A stretch of 64,000 bases of DNA, taken from contig NZ_JADBHF010000001.1 in NCBI RefSeq assembly GCF_017808105.1, positions 372,001-436,000 on the forward strand. Direction: 5' to 3'. The stretch is from Brevibacterium renqingii. GTDB taxonomy: Bacteria > Actinomycetota > Actinomycetes > Actinomycetales > Brevibacteriaceae. This document shows, one piece after another, positions 24,133-33,658 of the stretch (position 1 is the stretch's first letter; every line of letters starts with the position of its first letter). The notes beneath the pieces were generated by a model. That model was not told the origin of the DNA and made no database searches. It saw nothing but the letters and a program-made list of their open reading frames with translations. Both the position numbers and the translations under genes were made by a program.

Positions 24133-24138
24133 ATCCTA
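24133..24138 (-). promoter_or_regulatory. probable -10 element of the ole operon
   Basis: TAGGAT on the reverse strand, about 95 bp upstream of the oleA start. It suggests a leader of roughly 90 nucleotides, longer than is usual in this window. Confidence 0.45.
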
Positions 24139-24161
24139 GCGCCCGGTTTCTGAGATGTTCA

Positions 24162-25175
24162 TCAGCGTGTGAACCAGGTGAAGCCGTCATAGAGCATTCC
24201 GGTGGATGCCAGGACCGCGATGACGGCGAGAACGATCGAGGTCACGGTGTGCGAGACCTTGGACGTCTGGAAGCGCACGGCACGCGAATAGGACATCGGC
24301 CGATCGGTGACGAAGCGTCCGAATTGGGCGAAGATCCGCCAGTCCATGACGTCGATGAGGGACTTCGCCGCCAGGGTGACGACGATGACGCAGCCGATGC
24401 CCATGAACAGCAGGAAGACGAAGCCGAGGAAGCCGAAGTCCTTGAAGAAGGTCACGACCCGATCGCCGATGGCCACGGCGAAGGCGGAGAAGCCCTCGCT
24501 GAAGGGCAGCGCGTCGAAGGAGTCGGTGATCGTCTTCAGGCTGATGCCGTCGCGCTGAGTCTGCACGGACCCGATGTACATGAAGACCGACGCCGCCAGG
24601 GCCACGATGAGATTGATGATCGTGATCGTCGCGTTGTCCGGCCAGAACTCCAGGGACTTCAGCGTGTAGGTCGCCGACAGGGCCACGCAGATGATGGCTC
24701 CGGTCAGGGCGCCGATGGTGGCCGGGAGCAGGAGGTTGTTGAAGAACACGAAGGCGACGACGGCGATGAGCGCGGCGCCGAAGATATAGGTGAACACGGC
24801 GAAGGTGTCGCCGTTCGAGGCTGTGGCGGCGCGCCGGTTCGCCTCGACCATCTGGCCCGAGTGCTGGATGTTCTTAGCGAGTTCGGCCTTCGTCGCTCGG
24901 GGCAGTTCGGCATCCCGCCCGTAGGCGTCGTCGTAGCCGCGCGCACTGCTCGGCAGCACGCGGGTCTCGTCCTCACTGCTCCAGGGAGGTGTGGCTTGCG
25001 TGTAGCCGTCCTGTCCGTACCCGCCCTGGTCCTGCGGGTAGCCGCCCTGTGCTCCCGGCCCGCCCGGCCGGGGCCGTGGCTGCCAACGTCCGAGCTTCGC
25101 TGCGATGAGGTAGACGACGAAGACGACGAGTGCTGCGAGGACTCCGATGGAGATGCCGGCGCCGAGCTCGTTCAT
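24162..25175 (-). CDS. membrane protein with Gly/Tyr/Gln-rich linker, unknown
   Basis: 337 residues. One N-terminal membrane helix (5-27) is followed by a Pro/Gly/Tyr/Gln-rich linker (GYPQDQGGYGQDGYTQ, about 45-60) and a helix ATKAELAKNIQHSGQMVEANRR. Five further membrane helices lie between about 125 and 335. No transporter or enzyme motif is visible and I do not assign a family. The reverse-strand start at 25175 is a normal ATG. Its 3' end lies just upstream of the oleA promoter region. Confidence 0.65.
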   Translation of the reverse strand: MNELGAGISIGVLAALVVFVVYLIAAKLGRWQPRPRPGGPGAQGGYPQDQGGYGQDGYTQATPPWSSEDETRVLPSSARGYDDAYGRDAELPRATKAELAKNIQHSGQMVEANRRAATASNGDTFAVFTYIFGAALIAVVAFVFFNNLLLPATIGALTGAIICVALSATYTLKSLEFWPDNATITIINLIVALAASVFMYIGSVQTQRDGISLKTITDSFDALPFSEGFSAFAVAIGDRVVTFFKDFGFLGFVFLLFMGIGCVIVVTLAAKSLIDVMDWRIFAQFGRFVTDRPMSYSRAVRFQTSKVSHTVTSIVLAVIAVLASTGMLYDGFTWFTR

Positions 25176-25451
25176 GAGGGTGACTTCCTGGGATGGGCGG
25201 TGGTGGTCGTTCGTTCAGTCTATGGACTCTTTCCGCTCCTGGCACGTTCTCGGGCATCCGACGCTCGTTCCTCCGGCGCGCAGCGTGGGCGGGATGCGGG
25301 TCGCAGAGGGGGTGGTCACCGGCCCGAAGCCGGCCCCAGCGTGGGCGGGATTCGGGCCGCTGCACCGGCTCCGACCAGCGGCATCGGTTTCATGGGTAGG
25401 CTGGGAGCGGGTCCGCCGGATCCGCCCACCGACGTTCGAAGGAGACACGTG

Positions 25452-26255
25452 ATGAGCAACGCCCAGGCATTCACTTCCGAGGCCCTGCCCCTGGACGAGC
25501 AGGTCGTCCTCGTCACAGGATCCGGTCGCGGCCTGGGCGCGGCAGTCGCGAAGGCCTTCGCGACCGAAGGATCCGCGCTCGTCGTCAACTACCGCTATTC
25601 CGCCGAAGCGGCAGAGGAACTCGCCGAGGCGGTCCGCGCTCGCGGGGGACGTGCCGTGGCCGTCGAGGCCGATGTCACCGATTCGCGAGCCGTCGACGCG
25701 ATGTTCGAAGCGGCGGCCGCCGAGTTCGGTGCTCCCGTGTCCACGGTGGTCAACAATGCGCTGGTCGACTTCTCGTTCAACGGTGATGAGCGCCAGACGG
25801 CCGACGAGATCGACTACTCGGACTTCGCCGATCAGTTCCGCGGTTCGGTCGAGGGCGCGGTCAATACGATCCAGGCCGCGATGCACGGATTTCGGAAGAT
25901 CGGGTCCGGACGAGTCATCAACATCGGGACCAACCTGTTCCAGGACCCGGTCGTGCCGTATCACGACTACACCGCCAGCAAGGCGGCGCTTCTGTCTCTG
26001 ACCAGGACGTTCGCCAAGGACCTCGGGCCCGCTGGGGTGCGGGTGAACATGGTCTCCGGAGGCCTGCTGCGGACCACGGACGCCTCCTCGGCCACTCCCG
26101 AGGCCGTCTTCGAGCAGATCGCCGCGGCCAGCGCGCTGCGGCGGGTGACCACCCCGGAGGAGTTCGCCTCAGCGGTGGTGTTCTTCGCGTCCCCGGCCTC
26201 CCGCGCGGTGACTGGCCAGAACCTCATCGTCGACAACGGCCTCGTCATGGGGTGA
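25452..26255 (+). CDS. short-chain dehydrogenase (3-oxoacyl-ACP reductase-like)
   Basis: 267-residue classical SDR. The cofactor motif is TGSGRGLGAA (residues about 23-32). NNALVDF replaces the common NNAG, the catalytic pair is in YTASK, and a Ser/Thr occurs in INIGTN where SS is usual. It ends in the typical FFASPASRAVTGQNLIVDNG. GGAG at 25440-25443 sets the ATG at 25452, and TAGGCT at 25397-25402 is a plausible -10. It probably reduces a 3-oxoacyl group or similar ketone; the substrate is not readable. Confidence 0.82.
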   Translation: MSNAQAFTSEALPLDEQVVLVTGSGRGLGAAVAKAFATEGSALVVNYRYSAEAAEELAEAVRARGGRAVAVEADVTDSRAVDAMFEAAAAEFGAPVSTVVNNALVDFSFNGDERQTADEIDYSDFADQFRGSVEGAVNTIQAAMHGFRKIGSGRVINIGTNLFQDPVVPYHDYTASKAALLSLTRTFAKDLGPAGVRVNMVSGGLLRTTDASSATPEAVFEQIAAASALRRVTTPEEFASAVVFFASPASRAVTGQNLIVDNGLVMG

Positions 26256-26262
26256 GAGGGAC

Positions 26263-26832
26263 TCAGCCGCGGGCGAGGAAGGCGAGGGCTCGCTCATAGA
26301 GGAGTTCGGCACTGTCCTCGCGGTAGTCGGCAGTCGTGGGGTCGCTGAAGAGGTGCGTGCCGCCGGGGTAGAGGAAGTGCTCGGCGCAGGCTCCCGCCCG
26401 CGTCGCCGACTCCATCAGCGTCTCGACCGTCCCGGGGCTGCGCCAGTCGTCGTCGACGGCGAAGTGGGCCTGCACGGGGACCTGCGCCTGCCACCGGGTC
26501 GGCTTGGGGAAGCCGCCCCCGTGGAAGAGCAGGACGCCCCTGGCCCGTGGATCGTTCTTGCCCATCTGCTGCGCGATCGCCGCTCCGAGCGAGAACCCGC
26601 CGTAGACGAGCTCGTCACCGAAGTCAGCGCAGGCGTCTCTCACTCGGTCCACCAGGGTCGAGAACCCGACCTCCTGGGAATGGCTCACTCCGGCCTCGGC
26701 GGTGGTGAAGGTCCTGCCTTCGTAGAAGTCGGGCGTGTGGACCGTGTGTCCGGCCGCGGTGAAGTGTTCGGCGATGGCATCCATGCCGGGGGTGCGGCCC
26801 AGGGCGGAGTGGAGCAGAACGAGGGTGCTCAT
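26263..26832 (-). CDS. dienelactone hydrolase family protein
   Basis: 189-residue small alpha/beta hydrolase. The nucleophile elbow is YGGFSLGAA (Ser about 82). AVDDDWRSP supplies the acid and GTHLFSD the catalytic His. The N-terminus (STLVLLHSALGRTPGM) is that of a cytoplasmic protein. Relatives hydrolyse dienelactones or small esters. It converges with the SDR at 25452 with only 7 bp between stops. Confidence 0.82.
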   Translation of the reverse strand: MSTLVLLHSALGRTPGMDAIAEHFTAAGHTVHTPDFYEGRTFTTAEAGVSHSQEVGFSTLVDRVRDACADFGDELVYGGFSLGAAIAQQMGKNDPRARGVLLFHGGGFPKPTRWQAQVPVQAHFAVDDDWRSPGTVETLMESATRAGACAEHFLYPGGTHLFSDPTTADYREDSAELLYERALAFLARG

Positions 26833-26894
26833 AGGAAATCCTCACAACAGGGAACGTGGATCGGTGCGGCCTGGGTGGCGGGGCGGAGTCGTTC

Positions 26895-27016
26895 GCCGAG
26901 GCGGCCGCGCTCAGCGCCAGCGCCCCTTCGCTGAGGCGGTCGCGCTCAGTGCCTGCGTCCCACCGCCGAGGCGGCCCCGCCCCACCGTCGAAGCGACCCC
27001 GCCCCACCGCCGTCTC
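26895..27016. repeat. degenerate GCCGAGGCGG-rich tandem repeat
   Basis: Intergenic stretch with five imperfect units of the form CGCCGAGGCGGCCGCGCTCAG, at about 26895, 26930, 26963, 26985 and 27006, the last running into the stop of the next gene. It contains two exact copies of the GCCGAGGCGG word that is frequent throughout the window. Confidence 0.7.
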
Positions 27017-28598
27017 AGCGGCTGTGGCCGCGAGGGATGGTGAAGGAATCGGCGCGGGCGGTCTCCCAATCCGCCGCCCATTCCTCGGGCGGATTGCCCA
27101 GCAGCTCGCCGGGCTTCAGCCAGTCGTAGATGCGAGCATAGGACCACGAATCGGACTCGGAGATGTTCCGGCGCAGCATGGTCGGCTCCAGTTCCTCGGG
27201 GCCGGACGCGCCCATCGACGCCATGAGACGGGTCGCCTCGGCGACGACGGCGTGGTGGTAGTTCTTCACGCGCTCGGATTTGTCGGGCACATCGAGGGCG
27301 CGCACGCGCCTGGGATTCTGAGTGGCGACTCCGACCGGGCACTTGCCGGTATGGCAGACCTGGGCCTGGATGCAGCCGACGGCCATCATCATCGCCCGCG
27401 CCGAGTTCGTGAAGTCCGCGCCCTGGATGAGTCGTTTGACGATATCGGTGCCGGTGGCGATCTTGCCCGAGGCGCCGACCTTGATCTTCTTGCGCAGCCC
27501 GGCCCCGACGAGCGCGTTGTGCACGATCATCAGCCCCTGGGTCAGCGGCAGCCCCACATTGTCCTCGAACTCCAGCGGGGCGGCTCCGGTGCCGCCTTCG
27601 GAGCCGTCGACGATGATGAAGTCCGGCAGGATCTCGGTCTCGACCATCGCCTTGACGATCGAGAGGAACTCCGTGCGCGAGCCGACGCAGAGCTTGAAGC
27701 CGGCGGGTTTGCCACCCGAGAGTTCGCGCATCCTCCGAATGAACTGCAGCAGCTCGACCGGGGTCGAGAACACGCTGTGTCCGGGCGGGCTGATGCAGGT
27801 CTTGCCCACGGGGATGCCCCGGATCTCAGCGATCTCCTCGGTGACCTTCGTCCCGGGCAGCACACCGCCGATGCCCGGCTTGGCGCCCTGTGAGAGTTTG
27901 AGGGAGACCATCTTGACCTGCGGGTCCTGCGACTTCTCAGCGAAGACCTCGGGGTCGAACGCGCCGTCGGGAGTGCGCGCGCCGAAGTACGCGGTGCCGA
28001 GCTCCCAGATGAGGTCGCCGCCGTGTTCGCGATGGTAGGGAGAGATCGAACCCTCGCCGGTGTCGTGGGCGAATCCGCCCATCGTCGCGCCTTTGTTCAG
28101 CGCGCGGACGGCGTTGTTGCTCAGCGAGCCGAAGCTCATCGCCGAGACGTTGAGCAGCGAGATGTCATAGGGCTGCGTGCATTCCTCGCCGCCGATGCGC
28201 ACGCGCGGCGGCCGCGGAGGGTTGGCGATCGGGCGGTTCGAGTGCATGAGCGCCTCGTAGCCGGGGCGTTCGACATCGTGTTCGGTGCCGAATGCGTGCT
28301 CGGAGTGAGTGCCCTTCGACCGCTCGTAGATGGTGGTGCGGGTGTCACGGTTGAAGGGACGCCCGTCCCAGTTGCGTTCGATGAAATACTGCTGGATCTC
28401 CGGACGGATCGACTCCAGCAGGAACCGGGCGTGTCCGGCGACAGGGTAGTTGCGCAGGATCGAATGCTTCTTCTGCACCAGATCCCATGCCGCGAGCGCG
28501 CCGAGTCCGAGCGCCGAGGCGGCCGCAGCCAGGCTCGCGACCTGCTTGCCTGTCGAGTCGCCGCCGGCGATCCGGACAATGGGGAATTGCCTTTTCAT
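27015..28598 (-). CDS. membrane-anchored FMN-binding glutamate-synthase family protein
   Basis: 527 residues. A hydrophobic N-terminal segment (about 20-38) precedes a GltB-type FMN/(beta-alpha)8 domain: SAMSFGSLSNNAVRALNKGA, EGGTGAAPLEF and KVGASGKIATG. GCIQAQVCHTGKCPVG holds the three cysteines that bind a 3Fe-4S cluster in glutamate synthases. It lacks the glutaminase domain and no gltD is nearby, so it is not a complete glutamate synthase; members of this family are of uncertain function. Substrate binding could involve the glutamate-synthase site plus another amine donor. Confidence 0.82.
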   Translation of the reverse strand: MKRQFPIVRIAGGDSTGKQVASLAAAASALGLGALAAWDLVQKKHSILRNYPVAGHARFLLESIRPEIQQYFIERNWDGRPFNRDTRTTIYERSKGTHSEHAFGTEHDVERPGYEALMHSNRPIANPPRPPRVRIGGEECTQPYDISLLNVSAMSFGSLSNNAVRALNKGATMGGFAHDTGEGSISPYHREHGGDLIWELGTAYFGARTPDGAFDPEVFAEKSQDPQVKMVSLKLSQGAKPGIGGVLPGTKVTEEIAEIRGIPVGKTCISPPGHSVFSTPVELLQFIRRMRELSGGKPAGFKLCVGSRTEFLSIVKAMVETEILPDFIIVDGSEGGTGAAPLEFEDNVGLPLTQGLMIVHNALVGAGLRKKIKVGASGKIATGTDIVKRLIQGADFTNSARAMMMAVGCIQAQVCHTGKCPVGVATQNPRRVRALDVPDKSERVKNYHHAVVAEATRLMASMGASGPEELEPTMLRRNISESDSWSYARIYDWLKPGELLGNPPEEWAADWETARADSFTIPRGHSR

Positions 28599-28792
28599 TG
28601 TGCCTCCTTGGACTGTCCTGGTCTCGAGCCTAGACCGGGGACGCGCAGATTTCAGGAAAGGCAGGCCTGAGAAGGCCCGGAACCGGCCGCAGAGACATCG
28701 CGCTCAGCTCATTGAGGCGCACCGGACGGGCGGTGGTCGGTCTCACACGCGTCAGGCCGTGGAATCGTTTGGGGTCGCGGTCCCCGCGGGCA

Positions 28793-28798
28793 TAGCGT
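28793..28798 (+). promoter_or_regulatory. -10 element of the MFS gene
   Basis: TAGCGT lies 7 bases before the ATG at 28806, predicting a leaderless mRNA. Confidence 0.65.
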
Positions 28799-28805
28799 TG
28801 AGCCC

Positions 28806-30029
28806 ATGAGCATTGACGAGCCGAGTCCGACGAGCACTCGGCGAACCGTCGCTGCTGTCTTCCTCGCCGGCGTCGCCGTCTTCCTCGTCCTCTACGAGAC
28901 CCAAGGGCTGCTGCCGGCCATCCGCGGGGCCTACGGCATCGACGGCCCGACGGCGAGCCTGACCGTCTCGGCGACGAATGTGGCCATGGCGGTCTTCCTC
29001 GTCCCGTTCTCGATGCTGGCCCCGCGCATCGGGCACGCGCGGCAGATCGGCGCCGGCGTGATCGCGGCTGCGATCCTCGCCCTCGTCCTGCCCTTCACAC
29101 CGACCCCGGAACTGTTCATCGCCGTCCGCTTCCTCCAGGGAGCGGCCATCGCCTCGGTGCCGGCGACGGCGATGGCCTACCTCTCCCTGCGGCTGCCCTC
29201 GGCGGCCCTGCCCGGGGCGATCGGGGTCTACATCGCCGGCAACACGATCGGCGGACTGTGCTCGCGGCTGCTGACCGGCCTGGCCTCCGAAGTGCTCGGC
29301 TGGCACGGCGGCCTCGCCTTCACAGCTGCCGTCTCCCTGCTCTTGGGCCTCATCGTCGTCTGGCTGCTGCGCCACGACCTCTTCTCGACGGCTCGCAGCC
29401 GGTCCGCTCATGAGACGAGGACGGCCGACAGCTCCACCGACGCCCGACCGCCTCGGCGAGTGATTCCGCTGCGCGGAGGCCTGTGGCGGATCTACCTCAC
29501 CGGATTCCTGTGCATGATCGTCTTCGGCGGATCCTTCACCATGCTCGGCACCCGCCTGCAGCAGGATCCCTGGAGGATGAGCGAGGGCGCGGTCGCGCTG
29601 TTCTTCCTTATCTACCTCGTCGGCACCGTCGTCACCACCTACTACGGCCGCTTGGCCACGAAATACTCCCGGACCCGCCTCACCCTCGTCGGCATGGTCG
29701 TCGCGCTCGCCGGAGCGAGCATCACTCTCATCGACTCCCTGCCGGCCATCATCGGAGGCATGTCGCTGCTGACGGCAGGGTTCTTCCTCGGCCACACCGG
29801 AGCCTCTGCGGCCGCCAGCGCCTCCCGACCCGGAGTCGATTCGACCCGCTCGGCGGCCATCTACCTCACTGTGTACTACCTCGGCACGAGTCTCGGCGCC
29901 TGGCTGTCAGCGGTCCTCTTCGTCGGCTTCGCCTGGCCCGGCGTCGTAGCGATGTGCGCGGCGTCCCTCGTCACGGTCCTGGTCTTGACGCTGACCGGTG
30001 CTCCGATAGGGTTCAAGAAACGCAGCTGA
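28806..30029 (+). CDS. MFS transporter
   Basis: 407 residues with twelve membrane helices, split by a hydrophilic loop at about 195-222 (RSRSAHETRTADSSTDARPP). After helix 2 the sequence APRIGHARQIG stands in the MFS loop-2/3 position. Such proteins often export drugs or take up small acids (the CynX/YbcL-like type). The start at 28806 is supported by the leaderless promoter. The enoyl-CoA hydratase follows after about 100 bp; a shared pathway is possible but not shown. Confidence 0.85.
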   Translation: MSIDEPSPTSTRRTVAAVFLAGVAVFLVLYETQGLLPAIRGAYGIDGPTASLTVSATNVAMAVFLVPFSMLAPRIGHARQIGAGVIAAAILALVLPFTPTPELFIAVRFLQGAAIASVPATAMAYLSLRLPSAALPGAIGVYIAGNTIGGLCSRLLTGLASEVLGWHGGLAFTAAVSLLLGLIVVWLLRHDLFSTARSRSAHETRTADSSTDARPPRRVIPLRGGLWRIYLTGFLCMIVFGGSFTMLGTRLQQDPWRMSEGAVALFFLIYLVGTVVTTYYGRLATKYSRTRLTLVGMVVALAGASITLIDSLPAIIGGMSLLTAGFFLGHTGASAAASASRPGVDSTRSAAIYLTVYYLGTSLGAWLSAVLFVGFAWPGVVAMCAASLVTVLVLTLTGAPIGFKKRS

Positions 30030-30133
30030 TCGGTTGTTCAGGGCCGCTGACCCCGTCGGGCCCGCTGCGGCCGGTCTCCGCGATACTGACGCCGGACGTC
30101 CCTCTGCCGGTCCCGCCACCGAAAGGCCCGCCC

Positions 30134-31009
30134 ATGCCCCAGACCACCCATTCGACCGTCGTCTACGCGATCTCTGAAGGCGTCGCCCACGTCGAGATCG
30201 ACCGCGGCGAGAAACTCAATTCCCTCACCCGGGAGGTCTTCGAAGACCTCGTCGAGGCGGGACTGGCGCTCAAGGAGGCGCCCGAGGTCAAGGCCGTGGT
30301 GCTGTCCGGCCGGGGTCGCGCCTTCAGCGCCGGCCTCGACTTCACCGAACTCGCTTGGATCGCCGAGGCCGGGGCCGCGACCCGCTCCACCTCCGAAGAG
30401 GAGTCCGACACCGACAGCGGTGCGAGGTCCGGAGCCGCCGTGGCCGATGCAGTCGAGGTGGGGACCCGCCTCGGTTCCGCTCGCGCCCTGGCCCAGAAGG
30501 CCGTGCACATCTGGTCGCTCGTCGAGGTTCCGGTCATCGCTGCGGTCCGCGGAGCCGCGCTCGGCGGCGGGATGCAGATCGCGCTGGGTGCGGACATGCG
30601 CGTGGCCGGACACGATGCGAAGCTCTCGCTCATGGAACTCAGATGGGGCATCATCCCCGATATGTGCGGAACGCAGCTGCTGCCGCGGCTGGTCGGACCC
30701 GCGCAGGCGAAGAAGCTCATCGTCACGGCCGACACGATCGGCGCCGAGGAGGCGCTGCGCATCGGTCTCGTCGAGGAGATCGCCGAGGACCCGGTCGCCA
30801 GGGCCCTCGACCTGGCGGGGCGGATCGCCGGAGGGTCCCGATCGGCGCTCGTCTGGGCGAAGCGGCTGGTCGACCTGTCGTACGAGTCCGAGCTGAGCAC
30901 CGGACTCGACGCCGAGCAGGAGGCCCTGGCCCAGCTGCTGGGCACAGAGGAGCAGAAGCAGGTCGTGGCCGAGCGCCTGGCCGCGATGAAGGCCCGCGCG
31001 AAGGGCTGA
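30134..31009 (+). CDS. enoyl-CoA hydratase/isomerase family protein
   Basis: 291-residue crotonase-fold protein. The oxyanion-hole segments are FSAGLDF (residues about 63-69) and GAALGGGMQIALGADMR (about 138-154). Between them is a Ser/Glu-rich insert (STSEEESDTDSGARSG) that lengthens the protein beyond the usual 260 residues. SLMELRWGIIPDMCGTQLLP carries the usual position of one catalytic acid, here Asp or Glu. It is probably cytoplasmic and acts in beta-oxidation or a related CoA pathway. The start at 30134 is the first ATG after the MFS gene with a purine-rich site upstream. Confidence 0.85.
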   Translation: MPQTTHSTVVYAISEGVAHVEIDRGEKLNSLTREVFEDLVEAGLALKEAPEVKAVVLSGRGRAFSAGLDFTELAWIAEAGAATRSTSEEESDTDSGARSGAAVADAVEVGTRLGSARALAQKAVHIWSLVEVPVIAAVRGAALGGGMQIALGADMRVAGHDAKLSLMELRWGIIPDMCGTQLLPRLVGPAQAKKLIVTADTIGAEEALRIGLVEEIAEDPVARALDLAGRIAGGSRSALVWAKRLVDLSYESELSTGLDAEQEALAQLLGTEEQKQVVAERLAAMKARAKG

Positions 31010-31069
31010 GGCGCCGCGCGGAGCCGACGGTGACCGGGGAAGCAGGACCCGTCGCGGGAAGAGCCGAAC

Positions 31070-31855
31070 TCAGGAGCCCCGTCGGGAAGGGAACTCCGGA
31101 CGGACGGGATCGATGATCCGCTCGGCCGCGAGCGCCTCGGCGACGGTCGTGAAGTCGGCGAGCTCACGCAGCAGCACGAACGTCGGACGCATGAGCTTGA
31201 GGTGCCCTTCGCCCTCATCCGTGAGGATTCCGGTCACCGAGCGCCATTCGCTCGTGTGGGCCTCCGTCGTCTGATGCTGGGCGGAGACGACCTCGGAGGC
31301 CGCGATCGCATAGAAGTAGGTGTCGAAGCGCTTGGGCAGACCCAGCGGGGTCACCCAATTCGCCCAGGGGCGCAGCCCGGTCGGGTCGAGCACCGCACCC
31401 GTCTCCTCCTCGACCTCACGCGCAGCAGTGGCGAGCAGAACACGCCAGCCCTCGGACTCCTCGGCGATGGCCGACTGCGACCATGCGGAGGCGTGCGCCG
31501 CGGGATCGGGGACGGTGAGCGACGGGGCGGTCTCGACGTCGATGGGGTCGACCCGGCCGCCGGGGAAGACGACGACGCCGGCGGCGAAGTCCATCGTCGA
31601 GACCCGATGCTGGATGAAGACCTCGAGGCCCTCGCGTCCGTCCCGGAGCATGAGCACGCTGACGGCGGGCCTGACCGGCACCGCTGCGGCGTCGGCGACG
31701 ACGCGATCACGGCTGGCGATGTCGGTGAGGTCCGAAGGGTCGGAGCCCTCGGGCTTGATGTCTCGGATCACGCTCAGCACCTTCGCTCTCACCTGTTTGT
31801 CGTTGTCTCCCAGTATGCCCGCGACCGTCGGGACGTTCGACGGTGGGGTGGACAT
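31070..31855 (-). CDS. NUDIX hydrolase
   Basis: 261 residues from the ATG at 31855 (MSTPPSNVPTV). The NUDIX box is split around VVVFPGGRVDP and AAREVEEETGAVLDP, with REVEEETG supplying the metal-binding glutamates; an acidic insert of about 35 residues lies inside it. This enlarged box and the following WANWVTPLGLPKRFDTYFY fit the NUDT19/CoA-diphosphatase-like group, which cleaves CoA or acyl-CoA. The frame continues upstream to 32062, but that part is low in conservation and overlaps the divergent cls promoter. Confidence 0.78.
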   Translation of the reverse strand: MSTPPSNVPTVAGILGDNDKQVRAKVLSVIRDIKPEGSDPSDLTDIASRDRVVADAAAVPVRPAVSVLMLRDGREGLEVFIQHRVSTMDFAAGVVVFPGGRVDPIDVETAPSLTVPDPAAHASAWSQSAIAEESEGWRVLLATAAREVEEETGAVLDPTGLRPWANWVTPLGLPKRFDTYFYAIAASEVVSAQHQTTEAHTSEWRSVTGILTDEGEGHLKLMRPTFVLLRELADFTTVAEALAAERIIDPVRPEFPSRRGS

Positions 31856-32054
31856 GCCCCGTCCTGAGCGGTCCCACACGACGGCCGTCGGGGCCGGGCC
31901 GAGTCCGTGAAGTGAGCGACATCCGTGGTCAGAGGGCATGGGCATGGATGCGCGTGGTCGCAGACAGGATACGATGGGAGGCAATGCGAGATCCTCAACC
32001 TGAGGTGAGGAACCCAACCGGCGACGAACGAGGGCGGGGCTGAACGGGCGAGTC

Positions 32055-33551
32055 ATGGGCAATTTCGGAATCTATCCGCTCTTCACGATCGACCAGGCCT
32101 GGCCGAATTGGCTGATCTTCGTTCTCGTGCTCAGCGACCTCGTGATCCGCATCATCGCTCTCGGCTGGATTCCGCACAATCGGAAGCCCTCGGTCGCCCT
32201 GGGCTGGCTGCTGGCCATCTTCCTCATCCCCTATGTCGGCATCCTGGCTTTCGTGCTGCTGGGGTCGGCGAAGCTGCCCAAACGGCGTCGGGACAAGCAG
32301 TCCCAGATCAACGACCTCATCCGCGATCAGCTGCGCAACCGGGCGATCATCGGGCAGCGGGACCATATGTCCGAACCGCTGAGCACGGCCGCACAGCTCA
32401 ACTTCGACCTCGGTGCCCTGCCGATGATCCACGGCAACGACTTCGAGCTGCACGTCGACAATCACGCCTGCATGGAGGCCATGGCCGATGCCGTCGACCG
32501 GGCGGAGAAGTTCGTCCATTTCGAGTTCTACATCGTCGCCATCGACGACACGACGAGGCGGCTGCTCGATTCGCTGCTGGCCGCGCATCGGCGCGGAGTC
32601 AGTGTGCGCATCCTCATCGATCATCTCGGATCGCTGGGCTATCCGGGCTACTCGGAGCTGGTCAAACAGCTCAACGCCTCGGGCGTGCGGTGGCGGCGGG
32701 CACTGCCGATCCGCCCTTGGCGAGGTGAGTACCAACGCCCTGACCTGCGCAATCACCGCAAGATCCTCGTCGTCGACGGGGACGTCGCGTTCACCGGTTC
32801 GCAGAACATCATCGACCGGTCCTACAACAAGCGTCGCAACCTGCGGAAGGGATTCCAGTGGAAGGACCTGTCCCTCGAATGCAGAGGTCCGGTCGTCGAG
32901 GAGCTCGACGCCGTGTTCGTCACCGACTGGTATTCGGAGACCGACGAGATCGTCGACGAACCCGACGGCTTCGACCTCGAGGCTCCCGAGTCCGGCGGCA
33001 TCCAGGCCCAGGTCGTGCCCTCGGGGCCGGGGTTCGAGGACGAGAACAATCTGCGTCTATTCAACCATCTCATCTACAACGCGAATCGCAGCGTGGTCGT
33101 GTGCTCACCGTATTTCGTCCCCGATGAGTCGCTGCTCCACGCGCTGACCACCGAGGCCCGGTCCGGCGTCGAGGTGCGCTTGTACGTGGGCGAGACGGGC
33201 GATCACTGGCTCACCCACAGGGCGCAGCAGTCCTATTACGACGAGCTCGTCCGGGCCGGGGTGCGGATCTTCATGTACCACGCTCCGACTGTGCTGCATT
33301 CGAAGTTCCTCATCATCGACGACGAGGTGTCGATCATCGGTTCGTCGAACATGGACGAGCGTTCGTTCGCGATGAACCTCGAGGTCACGATGTTCATCGT
33401 CAACAAGGGATTCACCCAGCGGATGTACGAGCTCGAGGCCGAGCGCTACGCACCGAACTCCGTCGAACTCGACGCGGAGGAATGGGCCGATCGACCGCTG
33501 TTGAAGAAGTACGTGGAGAACGTGGCGCGACTGACGAGTTCGCTGCTCTGA
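32055..33551 (+). CDS. cls: cardiolipin synthase (phospholipase D type)
   Basis: 498 residues. Two N-terminal membrane helices (about 15-36 and 47-70) include the GWIPHNRKPSVALGWLLAIF pattern of bacterial Cls. Two HKD motifs follow, with H234 (HRKILVVDGD) and H415 (HSKFLIIDDE), each with downstream GSxN. It condenses phosphatidylglycerol to cardiolipin at the membrane. A TACGAT box at 31970-31975 and a possible 19-codon upstream frame (31984-32043) lie in its leader. Confidence 0.9.
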   Translation: MGNFGIYPLFTIDQAWPNWLIFVLVLSDLVIRIIALGWIPHNRKPSVALGWLLAIFLIPYVGILAFVLLGSAKLPKRRRDKQSQINDLIRDQLRNRAIIGQRDHMSEPLSTAAQLNFDLGALPMIHGNDFELHVDNHACMEAMADAVDRAEKFVHFEFYIVAIDDTTRRLLDSLLAAHRRGVSVRILIDHLGSLGYPGYSELVKQLNASGVRWRRALPIRPWRGEYQRPDLRNHRKILVVDGDVAFTGSQNIIDRSYNKRRNLRKGFQWKDLSLECRGPVVEELDAVFVTDWYSETDEIVDEPDGFDLEAPESGGIQAQVVPSGPGFEDENNLRLFNHLIYNANRSVVVCSPYFVPDESLLHALTTEARSGVEVRLYVGETGDHWLTHRAQQSYYDELVRAGVRIFMYHAPTVLHSKFLIIDDEVSIIGSSNMDERSFAMNLEVTMFIVNKGFTQRMYELEAERYAPNSVELDAEEWADRPLLKKYVENVARLTSSLL

Positions 33552-33658
33552 TCCGGGCGCGGTTCGAAGCAGCGACGCCCCGCACAGCGAGCGATGCGTG
33601 GTTCGGTGAGCGATGCCGCGTGCCCACACAGCGAGCGTCGCGGTGGGCGACGCGTGTA

